Shown in pieces: positions 1 to 5,946 of a stretch of 6,411 nucleotides of DNA. Numbering within the stretch: the stretch's first letter is position 1; each line of letters begins with the position of its first letter. The notes beneath the pieces were generated by a model. That model was not told where the DNA came from. It ran no database searches and saw nothing but the letters and a program-made list of their open reading frames with translations. This stretch comes from an uncultured Sulfitobacter sp. (GTDB lineage: Bacteria; Pseudomonadota; Alphaproteobacteria; Rhodobacterales; Rhodobacteraceae): assembly GCA_937923365.1 (NCBI GenBank), contig CALAIJ010000043.1, forward strand, positions 1-6,411, read 5' to 3'. Made by a program: the position numbers and the translations under genes.

Positions 1-866
1 CAACGGCGCTTGGAACCTCGGAGTTTGCCGATGTAGCAAGGTTCCAGAATAACTTGCGCGCTGGACCTGGCACCTATGTTTACTCGGTTGATATTGATCC
101 TGTCACGTTCCGCACCTTCCAGCCTGATCAGGTCACGCTGGGGGCGGATAACCGCACGATCACGGTCACTTCTGGCGCCGCCGGTCTTGGTAACATCATC
201 CTCTCATTTGCTGACCCGGCAGACGGGGCGAGCTATACCATCACGGCTACGTCGGAAAGTCCGACAAATATCTTCGATTTGCTCATCATAAACCGACTGG
301 ATGATGTGAGCGGTTCCGACACGGATAATGACGGCACGCCAGACCGGTTGGATCTGGACTCTGACAATGACGGCATCATTGATGCGGTCGAGGGGACAGG
401 TGATGCGGATGTGGACACCGTTGCGGCTTTCCGCGACGTCGACAGCGATGGTGACGGCACGCCAGACAGAGAAGAGGCGGCCATTGATCAAGCCGACATC
501 ACCGCGCTGGAAGGCAACACTGACTTCAATGGGACAGCTGCCGATGGCGACACTTTGGTCTTGGCCGATGGCGGGCCGCTGACGCTCGACCTGACGCTGG
601 TTCCGAATGACAACATCACGGGCGTCGAGCGGATCGACATCACCGGCGACAGCGCGAATACGCTGACGCTGGACGCGCTTGATCTGCGCAGCCTGTCGGA
701 TACCTCGGACGAGCTGCTGGTGCTGGCCGATGCCGATGACACGGTCAACGCGATAGGTTTCGTCGATACCGGGTTGACCCGCACGGTCGAGGGCGAGACC
801 TACACGGTCTACGACTCCGGCGTTGCGACGCTGCTGGTTGACGAGGACGCGACGGTCGTCATCTGA
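1..866 (+). CDS. C-terminal part of a large T1SS-secreted calcium-binding adhesin-like protein (5' end outside window)
   Basis: The frame is open from the left edge (first whole codon at 3) to TGA at 864-866, giving 287 residues. The TTG at 54 is not a convincing start because the frame runs on upstream, so the gene is cut by the window. Residues 1-100 are beta-rich and unrecognised. Residues 106-158 hold Asp-rich thrombospondin-type-3-like repeats (DTDNDGTPD, DSDNDGIID, DSDGDGTPD) that typically bind calcium. Residues 205-287 match the C-terminal module of BapA/LapA-like proteins: 'GVERIDITGDSANTLTL', then a Leu-Ser-Asp stretch, a 'GETYTVY' strand and the hydrophobic/acidic ending 'ATLLVDEDATVVI'. 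In that family this end carries the uncleaved T1SS signal. The chain is strongly acidic with no Cys, as usual for exported RTX-like proteins. Convergent T1SS genes next door suggest it is their cargo, an inference. Function as an adhesin or biofilm protein is likely but unproven without the N-terminus. Confidence 0.85.
   Translation, partial: TALGTSEFADVARFQNNLRAGPGTYVYSVDIDPVTFRTFQPDQVTLGADNRTITVTSGAAGLGNIILSFADPADGASYTITATSESPTNIFDLLIINRLDDVSGSDTDNDGTPDRLDLDSDNDGIIDAVEGTGDADVDTVAAFRDVDSDGDGTPDREEAAIDQADITALEGNTDFNGTAADGDTLVLADGGPLTLDLTLVPNDNITGVERIDITGDSANTLTLDALDLRSLSDTSDELLVLADADDTVNAIGFVDTGLTRTVEGETYTVYDSGVATLLVDEDATVVI
318..476 (+). repeat. Thrombospondin-type-3-like Asp-rich calcium-binding repeats within the adhesin-like CDS
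   Basis: Partial-protein residues 106-158 contain three D-x-D-x-D-G cores: DTDNDGTPD (106-114), DSDNDGIID (119-127) and DSDGDGTPD (147-155). The first and third are nearly identical at DNA level: a 15-base word beginning gacggcacgcc occurs at 332-346 and again at 453-467. The spacing of Asp/Asn residues matches TSP3 calcium-binding loops. They probably fold and stiffen the stalk after export into calcium-rich medium; this role is inferred from the family. Confidence 0.8.
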
Positions 867-890
867 TCACCGTGACATAGAAACTCAGAG

Positions 891-919
891 AACCCGGCCT
901 TAGCGCCGGGTTTTCTTTT
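891..919 (+). terminator. Rho-independent terminator of the adhesin-like gene
   Basis: A perfect 8-bp stem, AACCCGGC (891-898) with GCCGGGTT (905-912), closes a 6-base loop and runs into a T-tract (911-919, ttttctttt). It lies 24 bases after the stop codon. On the opposite strand no T-tract follows the stem, so it should act mainly on rightward transcription and would not efficiently stop the convergent operon. Confidence 0.9.
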
Positions 920-990
920 GCTCAGTTCCAGGCATTTCAGCGCAGGCGTGGCTAGCTACGGCAAGCTTGGATAACGCCGCCTTCGGGACA

Positions 991-1030
991 CTGCCGCGCA
1001 ATGCCCTGCCGCGTAATGCCCTGCCGGGCC
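991..1030. repeat. Short tandem repeat, 15-base unit, about 2.7 copies
   Basis: The unit CTGCCGCGCAATGCC (991-1005) is followed directly by CTGCCGCGTAATGCC (1006-1020), differing at one base, and then by a partial copy CTGCCGGGCC (1021-1030). It sits in the non-coding spacer. It may be simple slippage; no function is visible. Confidence 0.75.
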
Positions 1031-1179
1031 GGTTGGAATGGGAAATTGTTGCGAAACCCCGACGGGGCCCCGCGGATTTTGTCCTGCCCTGCGTTGTCTG
1101 GCGCTGACAATGCCGGACCTTATGCTCGACAGACGCCTTGTCCAGAGCAGTATCCGTCTCGCGCTGGGAGGTTTTGACC

Positions 1180-2337
1180 CTAGGGCTCCCGCAGCGCCTC
1201 GGTGGATTTCAAAAGCGGCTTCATCAAATACTGCAGGACCGTCTTTTCGCCTACATGTAGCTCTGCATCTGCCAGCATGCCGGGGCGGATGTCCGCGACA
1301 TTCTGGCGAGCGCTGAATTCGGCCGTATCGACCGAGATCAGCACCTTGTAGTAGGGCTGGGCGTCTTGGGCTTGCTCGTCTTCAAACGTGTCCGCGCTGA
1401 TCTGCACCACCTTGCCGGGCAGGCTGCCATAGATCGTGTAGTCATAGGCCGATAGCTTGACGGTGGAGGGCATGTCGGGGGCAACGAACGCGATATCCTT
1501 CGGCGCAATCCGTGCCTCGACCAGCAGCTCGTCATTCAAAGGCGTGATCTCGAAGATCGGCGCACCGGGCTGGACCACGCCGCCCACTGTGCTGACATGC
1601 AACGTGTTTACGACTCCGCGCACGGGTGAGGCGATGGTGGAGCGCGCCAGCTGGTCGCGGCTCTGTTCTACCTGGGCCGTAAGACGTGCCAGCTCCGCCA
1701 AAAGAAGCGAAATGTCTTCCGAGCGTTCCAATTGAAAATCCGCTTCCAACGTATCTCGGGACGCGCGAAGCTCGCTGGCCAATTGCTCGGCATTCAACAG
1801 CTCGATCGCAGGCATAGCGTTCTGGGAGACCATGCCATTGATCATGGTGACCTGTTCTTCCTGCAGGCTTAGGTGCTCTCGTGCTGCCGCAAGGGAGGAG
1901 CGGTATTTTTGCTGACGCGCAGCAAAAAGCTGTTCTTCGGAGGCAGCAAGCTCAGGGTCGGCCTCCCATATTGTGGCGGGCAGTTTGAAGCTGTCGGCCT
2001 CGGCAAGCTCGGCCCGCAGACGCAACAACTGCGCGCGGATGGCCATGATCTGCCCCTCAAAGTCACGTACCTCTGCCAGATACCGCGTGCTGTTCAGCGA
2101 AGCGATGGTTTGGCCGGGCTCGACCACATCGCCCTCGCGAACGGCGATTTCGTCCAGGATGCCGCCTTCAAGGCTTTGAACAATCTGCGCGTTACTGGAG
2201 GGTATCAATGTGCCCGGCCCACGCACAATTTCGTCCAGCGGGGCATTGTGGGCCCAGCCCAAAAACACCAACACCAGGGCGGTCAAAAGCCAGATGATCC
2301 GGGCACCACCACGGCGGCTGTCGCGTGCTGATTTCAT
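1180..2337 (-). CDS. HlyD-family T1SS periplasmic adaptor (membrane fusion protein, LapC-like)
   Basis: This 385-residue protein bridges the inner-membrane ABC exporter and the outer membrane channel. It has a short basic cytoplasmic N-terminus, one membrane segment at about 13-29, and a first lipoyl-like half at about 50-81 (SLEGGILDEIAVREGD). A long alpha-hairpin/coiled coil rich in Gln, Glu and Leu spans about 86-235, with its tip near 165-182. The second lipoyl half is at about 233-266 (IASPVRGVVNTLHV), followed by a beta-barrel region and the family's C-terminal ending RPGMLADAELHVGEKTVLQY at 351-370. Length is at the short end of normal. The ATG overlaps the TGA of the upstream ABC gene (ATGA, 2334-2337), and AAAAGG lies 8 bases upstream, so translation is probably coupled. 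TAG stop at 1180-1182. The family assignment is firm; the LapC-like subtype rests on the partner ABC protein. Confidence 0.95.
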   Translation of the reverse strand: MKSARDSRRGGARIIWLLTALVLVFLGWAHNAPLDEIVRGPGTLIPSSNAQIVQSLEGGILDEIAVREGDVVEPGQTIASLNSTRYLAEVRDFEGQIMAIRAQLLRLRAELAEADSFKLPATIWEADPELAASEEQLFAARQQKYRSSLAAAREHLSLQEEQVTMINGMVSQNAMPAIELLNAEQLASELRASRDTLEADFQLERSEDISLLLAELARLTAQVEQSRDQLARSTIASPVRGVVNTLHVSTVGGVVQPGAPIFEITPLNDELLVEARIAPKDIAFVAPDMPSTVKLSAYDYTIYGSLPGKVVQISADTFEDEQAQDAQPYYKVLISVDTAEFSARQNVADIRPGMLADAELHVGEKTVLQYLMKPLLKSTEALREP

Positions 2338-4493
2338 GAGGCGCGCCTTTTCAGTTTTGAAAGAATTTCGTCACGCGGACCATAAAGCGCAAGCTTGCCG
2401 CCCTGCATGACCGCAACGCGGTCAGCAAGCGCGATGATCTCGGTCCGGTGTGTGGTCAGGATGCAGGTCCGCCCCTTCAGCCAGAAGCGCAGTCGCTCGA
2501 TGGTTTCGGCCTCCAGCGTCTGGTCCATTGCCGCGGTTGGCTCATCCAGCAGAACAACCTGCGGGTCAGCCAGATGCACGCGTGCCAAACCAAGCGATTG
2601 GCGTTGACCCACTGAAAGCCCAGCACCGCCATCCATGATCTGCATATCGAGGCCCTGCGGGTGCCGCTCCACCATTGGCAGCAAACCCGAAAAACCAAGC
2701 GCGTCGACGATATCGGCATCGCTTGCCCCATTGGGGCGCAGCACCAGATTGTCGCGCAAAGAGCCGGAAAACAGGGCCACATCCTGCGTCAGCACGCCAA
2801 GCGTGCGGCGCAGGTTGGCCGGGTCAATCTGGCGAATGTCGAGCCCGTCTATACGGATGTCGCCGCGTTCAAATTCGTAGAGCCCAGACAATAGTTTGAG
2901 CAATGTCGACTTGCCGGAGCCGTTTCGGCCCAGCACAGCGACGACCTCGCCGGGCTTGACGCCCCAGCTGGGAATGTCGAGCGCCAGATCCTGTTGTTCG
3001 GGATAGCGAAATTGCAGGCCAGATACGGTGATCTCCCCCTCGAAGGTCGAGCGTTGCGCGTATTGGCGGCCATGTTCGCGTTCTTGCGCGGCGGTGGCGA
3101 TTTGCGACAAGCCTTCAAGTGCGACGCGAACCTGCTGCCAGCGGGAAATAGCGCCGGACAGTTGCGTGATCGGCGCGATGGTGCGGGTCGTCAGCAGGCT
3201 GACTGCGATGATGCCACCCACGGTGAACTCACCGGACAGGACCAGATAGACCCCTGCGATCACCGCGGTGATATAGGCACCTTGTTGGACCGCCTGCGAG
3301 GCGAAGGATAGCATGGCCGATGTGGCACGTTGCTGCTGGGTTTTGGCTGATTGGACCAGTGAAATTTCTTCCCATGCGGCCTGAAAACGGTTCTCGGCGC
3401 GGTTCAGCTTGATCGTCTCGGAGCCATAGGTCATCTCGTTCAGCAACCGGCTCTGGGCTGAGTTGATGCCCTGCATATCCTCGGACAGCTTGCTCAAAGT
3501 GTGGCGCGTGAACAGGCTCAGCACGATGATAATCGCCATTGCTGCAACGATCAGCCAGACCACCGGGCCTGCGATTGCGTAAATTACAGCCAGAAATATC
3601 ACGACGAACGGGATATCCGAGATGGAGCCCATTGCGGTCGCGGTAAAGAATTCCCGCACGGAGGCGAATTCGCGCATCATCGACGCGAGCGCCGAGGGGC
3701 CGGCGCCTTGTGCCGACATCCGCATGCCTTGCAGGCGGGTCACAAGATCGGCGCTGACAGCGATTTCGACCTGTCGGCCCATATCGTCGATCAACCGTCC
3801 TCGGGCGATGCGCAGCATCGCTTCAAAGATGATCGCAATCACCGCGCCCGCGGCCAACACCCAAAGCGTCTGCGTGGAGGCATTGGGGATCACACGATCA
3901 TAGACCTGCAAGGCAAACAGCGACACGGCCACGGCAAGGGCGTTCGCGGTCAGCGTCGCGACCAGAATTTCGACGGAGACCCAGCGGTGCTTAAGGATTT
4001 GGCCCCAAAACCAATGACCCCGGCGGCGCGGCACGTCATGCCGCTCTGCCAGTGCTTCCACAGTTGGCGCCGCAGCAATGAAATGACCCGCATAGTCTTC
4101 CTTCATCTCCTGCGTGCTTCGCCGCCAACGGGCTTCGGGCAGGGTTGGGTGGGCCAGGACATAGCCGGTCTCGTCGCGTTCGATCACAACAAGGTAGCGG
4201 CCGTCTTTGGTCGCTACGCAGGCGGGCAGGGCCTCGTCGGGAAGTGTTTTGCGGTGCTGCACCTCGCAGGCAAAGCCGACGCGGCGAAGGGCGCGCGGTG
4301 CATTTTCCGGTGTGAAATCATCAAGTTGCACCGGCAGCCCGGCCATGAACTGCGCAGTCGTTACATTGGTTCCTTGCAAAGCAAGATAGCGAATCAATCC
4401 GGCTACGATATGTGCGCCCTGGCTCGTTTGTTCCGGCTGGCGGTCCGGTAGCGATCTGTCGGTCGGTTCCGTGTTGGCTCTTTCAACAGTCAC
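2334..4493 (-). CDS. T1SS ABC transporter/ATPase with degenerate C39-like N-terminal domain (LapB-like)
   Basis: This 719-residue inner-membrane exporter powers type I secretion. Residues 1 to about 150 form a C39-like domain. Residues about 170-450 form the membrane domain with six predicted helices, including the family motif 'ALQVYDRVIPNASTQTLWVL' at 194-213. Residues about 485-719 form the ATPase: Walker A GRNGSGKST (522-530), Q-loop Gln570, signature LSVGQ (626-630), Walker B VVLLDE (646-651) and switch His682. The C39-like domain has no Cys before C76. By alignment to HlyB from memory, the catalytic Cys, His and Asp positions are replaced, the last two by Tyr100 and His115, so it should not cleave leaders and may instead bind substrate. 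The start is GTG with a strong GGAGGG site five bases upstream. The adaptor gene follows with a 4-base overlap. LSVGQ departs from the usual LSGGQ. Family very sure; LapB-like subtype likely. Confidence 0.95.
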   Translation of the reverse strand: MTVERANTEPTDRSLPDRQPEQTSQGAHIVAGLIRYLALQGTNVTTAQFMAGLPVQLDDFTPENAPRALRRVGFACEVQHRKTLPDEALPACVATKDGRYLVVIERDETGYVLAHPTLPEARWRRSTQEMKEDYAGHFIAAAPTVEALAERHDVPRRRGHWFWGQILKHRWVSVEILVATLTANALAVAVSLFALQVYDRVIPNASTQTLWVLAAGAVIAIIFEAMLRIARGRLIDDMGRQVEIAVSADLVTRLQGMRMSAQGAGPSALASMMREFASVREFFTATAMGSISDIPFVVIFLAVIYAIAGPVVWLIVAAMAIIIVLSLFTRHTLSKLSEDMQGINSAQSRLLNEMTYGSETIKLNRAENRFQAAWEEISLVQSAKTQQQRATSAMLSFASQAVQQGAYITAVIAGVYLVLSGEFTVGGIIAVSLLTTRTIAPITQLSGAISRWQQVRVALEGLSQIATAAQEREHGRQYAQRSTFEGEITVSGLQFRYPEQQDLALDIPSWGVKPGEVVAVLGRNGSGKSTLLKLLSGLYEFERGDIRIDGLDIRQIDPANLRRTLGVLTQDVALFSGSLRDNLVLRPNGASDADIVDALGFSGLLPMVERHPQGLDMQIMDGGAGLSVGQRQSLGLARVHLADPQVVLLDEPTAAMDQTLEAETIERLRFWLKGRTCILTTHRTEIIALADRVAVMQGGKLALYGPRDEILSKLKRRAS

Positions 4494-4498
4494 CTGCG

Positions 4499-4504
4499 CC
4501 CTCC
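4499..4504 (-). promoter_or_regulatory. Ribosome binding site supporting the GTG start of the ABC gene
   Basis: On the minus strand GGAGGG lies five bases upstream of the GTG at 4493-4491. The nearby ATG pair at 4504-4509 is out of frame and overlaps or lies upstream of this site, so it cannot be the start. This fixes the GTG as the most likely initiation codon. Confidence 0.8.
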
Positions 4505-4517
4505 ATCATTGTTTTAC

Positions 4518-4530
4518 GCGTGAAGCACGC
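4518..4530 (-). promoter_or_regulatory. Small hairpin in the leader of the ABC-adaptor operon
   Basis: GCGTG (4518-4522) and CACGC (4526-4530) form a perfect 5-bp inverted repeat with a 3-base spacer. It lies 13 bases upstream of the GGAGGG site of the ABC gene. It could fold in the leader mRNA or be an operator half-site pair; it is short enough to be chance. Confidence 0.3.
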
Positions 4531-4544
4531 TCTGGACTAGTCGC

Positions 4545-4550
4545 ATTGTA
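4545..4550 (-). promoter_or_regulatory. Possible -10 box for the leftward ABC-adaptor operon
   Basis: The minus strand reads TACAAT (five of six matches to TATAAT). Transcription would start near 4538, giving a leader of roughly 45 bases. The matching -35 area is poor: the good hexamer TTGTCA (complement of 4573-4578) is 22 bases away, too far for a standard sigma-70 spacing. Weak call, based on sequence alone. Confidence 0.3.
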
Positions 4551-4562
4551 GACACAGACATT

Positions 4563-4582
4563 GGCATTTCTTTGACAATGCC
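4563..4582. promoter_or_regulatory. Inverted repeat overlapping a -35-like TTGACA in the divergent region; candidate operator
   Basis: GGCATT (4563-4568) and AATGCC (4577-4582) form a perfect 6-bp dyad with an 8-base spacer. A consensus TTGACA (4572-4577) lies inside it and would serve the rightward gene. The best -10 at standard spacing is only TGTGAT (4594-4599, spacer 16), and a more AT-rich TATAAC occurs at 4612-4617 without a good -35. A regulator bound here could affect both divergent transcripts. This is inference from layout; 6-bp arms can arise by chance. Confidence 0.4.
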
Positions 4583-4642
4583 TCGTCTAAAGGTGTGATT
4601 GTTGCTACTTATATAACAAAAAAATCAGGTGCATAGCCTGTT

Positions 4643-4650
4643 GAGGGTGG
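4643..4650 (+). promoter_or_regulatory. Ribosome binding site that decides the start of the outer membrane factor gene
   Basis: GAGGGTGG sits five bases before the ATG at 4656 (its GAGG core nine bases before). The alternative in-frame GTG at 4629 has only an A-rich stretch upstream and would add nine residues ahead of the signal peptide. The ATG at 4656 is therefore preferred. Confidence 0.75.
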
Positions 4651-4655
4651 TAAAA

Positions 4656-5903
4656 ATGATCGAATGGAGAGCCGTAGCCGGCATTCTGCTTATATGTGGC
4701 TGTGCGCAAGAGCCGCGTGCGATCGAACCCCAGCTCGAACCCATGCGTCAGGCCATCACCGGTGAGCAGGCTGCTGATTTTGAAAAACTATCCAGCAGGC
4801 AAGCAAGACCCTATGCGGCAATCGCGAAATTCGCCCTCGAAGACGTCATGTTCCGGTTTGAAAACAACAGCCGCCAGCTTGAGCTGTCACAGACTGCAGC
4901 CCGGTTGCAGCGTTTCCCGCAAATCCGCCCCTCCGGGCAGATCAGTACGCAGGACGGGGCGGGCATCAATATCTCAGTTGATCAGGTCATTTATGATGGC
5001 GGTGTTTACCCGGCACGGCTGTTTCTTAACGACGCGGAAGCGATTGGCCGCCAGATCGAGATACTGAATACCGTAAACGATATGATCTCCGAAGATGTTG
5101 CGCTCTACCTGTCCTACCATCAAAACCGCGAGACGGAATCCCTGTTTGACGAGCTGCAGCAGCAGATTGCGGAGCTTTTGGAACTGGCCCGGACGCGGGT
5201 ACAGGGCGGTGTCGGTGCGGCCAACGAGGTGACGCTGTTCCAGTTGAGGCTGACCGAAGTGCAGACCGAGGCGCGGATCGCCCGGTCACGCGCCAATGTC
5301 GCTTTGTCTTCGTTGCGCGCGGCAGATCAGATCAATCTCGCCGGCACGCCGCCTTCGCCGGTTGTAACGGATGACCAATTGCCTCCCCGCATTGTCGAGG
5401 CGGTTGCTGCGCGCGAGCTGGAACGTGGCCGGTTGGAGCTGGAACGAACCAATGTGCGTCCGCAGATTGTGGTCTCCGGCACGGCCGGATCAGATCTGAC
5501 AAGCGGTGTGTTGAACGACGATATAGGCGTCCGAGTGCGCACGAACAATCCGCTGCCGATTTATGGCAATCCAGACCTGCGGCTCGCCGAAGAAAATCTG
5601 GTCCTCGCCGAGGCAGAGCTGGACCGCACAGTGGCCGAAACCCAGCGGGAGGTGGCGCAATTGCGTGAGGAGATTTCACTGCTCAGATCGCAAGCGCGGG
5701 ACACTGGTCTTCTAACTCAGCAGGCGCAGGCCCGGCTTGAAGACTTTGCTGATCAATTCCGTGCGGGCACGGTCGGGATCACCGAGGCCGCGTCGCTTGT
5801 CGACACATTGCAGCGCGCGCTGCGATCCGAAATTCAGGTGCGTTACGACATCCTCGACCGCGAACGTCAGCTGGCAGAAATGACGGGCAGTTTCCTGCCC
5901 TAG
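4656..5903 (+). CDS. TolC-family outer membrane factor of the T1SS (LapE-like), probable lipoprotein
   Basis: This is the outer membrane channel part of the exporter, 415 residues from the ATG at 4656, chosen for its ribosome binding site. The N-terminus is a short signal: Arg5, a hydrophobic run, then a lipobox-like Ile-Cys-Gly-Cys (13-16), making Cys16 the likely lipidated residue; Cys at -2 is unusual. The mature chain shows the TolC/OEP pattern of two related halves. Each has long amphipathic helices, and the helical-hairpin motif recurs: RVQGGVGAANEVTLFQLRL at about 181-199 and FRAGTVGITEAASLVDTLQ at about 368-386. Beta-strand segments lie near 87-113 (ending VDQVIYDGG) and about 268-300. 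Length is a little short next to E. coli TolC but normal for OEP proteins. It is divergent from the ABC-adaptor operon, and no other transporter is in view, so it most likely pairs with them. Confidence 0.9.
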   Translation: MIEWRAVAGILLICGCAQEPRAIEPQLEPMRQAITGEQAADFEKLSSRQARPYAAIAKFALEDVMFRFENNSRQLELSQTAARLQRFPQIRPSGQISTQDGAGINISVDQVIYDGGVYPARLFLNDAEAIGRQIEILNTVNDMISEDVALYLSYHQNRETESLFDELQQQIAELLELARTRVQGGVGAANEVTLFQLRLTEVQTEARIARSRANVALSSLRAADQINLAGTPPSPVVTDDQLPPRIVEAVAARELERGRLELERTNVRPQIVVSGTAGSDLTSGVLNDDIGVRVRTNNPLPIYGNPDLRLAEENLVLAEAELDRTVAETQREVAQLREEISLLRSQARDTGLLTQQAQARLEDFADQFRAGTVGITEAASLVDTLQRALRSEIQVRYDILDRERQLAEMTGSFLP

Positions 5904-5919
5904 CTGTGATGAGAAAAAG

Positions 5920-5946
5920 AAAAGCCGCCCTGACGGCTGGCGTTTT
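5920..5946. terminator. Hairpin terminator after the outer membrane factor gene, probably bidirectional
   Basis: AGCCG (5923-5927) pairs with CGGCT (5934-5938) across a 6-base loop. A bulged alternative pairs AAAAGCCGCC with GGC-GGC-TTTT out to 5946. On the plus strand the T-run (5943-5946) is offset from the simple stem. On the minus strand the stem is followed at once by TTTCTTTTTCTC, a better terminator tail. It lies 16 bases after the TAG stop. It therefore probably serves rightward transcripts and also leftward ones arriving from beyond 5950. Confidence 0.65.

Larger units (their letters stand above)
867..1179. other. Convergent intergenic spacer, no gene seen
   Basis: This 313-base gap separates the adhesin stop from the stop codon of the convergent adaptor gene. 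It holds the terminator at 891-919, an imperfect 14-base palindrome around GCTAGC (946-959), a short 15-base tandem repeat (991-1030), and a GC-rich dyad CCCC-GAC-GGGG (1057-1067) next to a GGGGCCCC palindrome (1064-1071). A 92-codon frame starting at 1038 is open but runs antisense into the adaptor gene and lacks a ribosome binding site, so I do not call it. Confidence 0.7.

Noticed and set aside
54..866. TTG at 54 as the true start of the first gene
   Set aside because: The frame is open to the window edge, and the protein begins mid-domain with no signal or ribosome binding site, so the gene continues upstream.
1057..1071. GC-rich dyad considered as terminator for the leftward operon
   Set aside because: The stem is only four pairs with a three-base loop, competes with the GGGGCCCC palindrome, and has just three T residues after it on the minus strand; it also lies over 100 bases beyond the stop.
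1038..1316. Plus-strand open frame of 92 codons beginning in the spacer
   Set aside because: No ribosome binding site, odd Cys/Pro/Arg-rich composition, and it overlaps the adaptor gene antisense.
1873..2331. Plus-strand open frame of 152 codons
   Set aside because: Antisense to the HlyD-like gene, which shows clear family structure; no recognisable domain of its own.
3501..4451. Long plus-strand open frame of 316 codons
   Set aside because: It lies wholly antisense to the well-supported ABC transporter gene; its His/Asp/Arg-rich composition is typical of the mirror frame of a GC-rich gene.
4629..4655. GTG at 4629 as start of the outer membrane factor
   Set aside because: Only an A-rich stretch precedes it, whereas the ATG at 4656 has GAGGGTGG at a good distance and gives a better-placed signal peptide.
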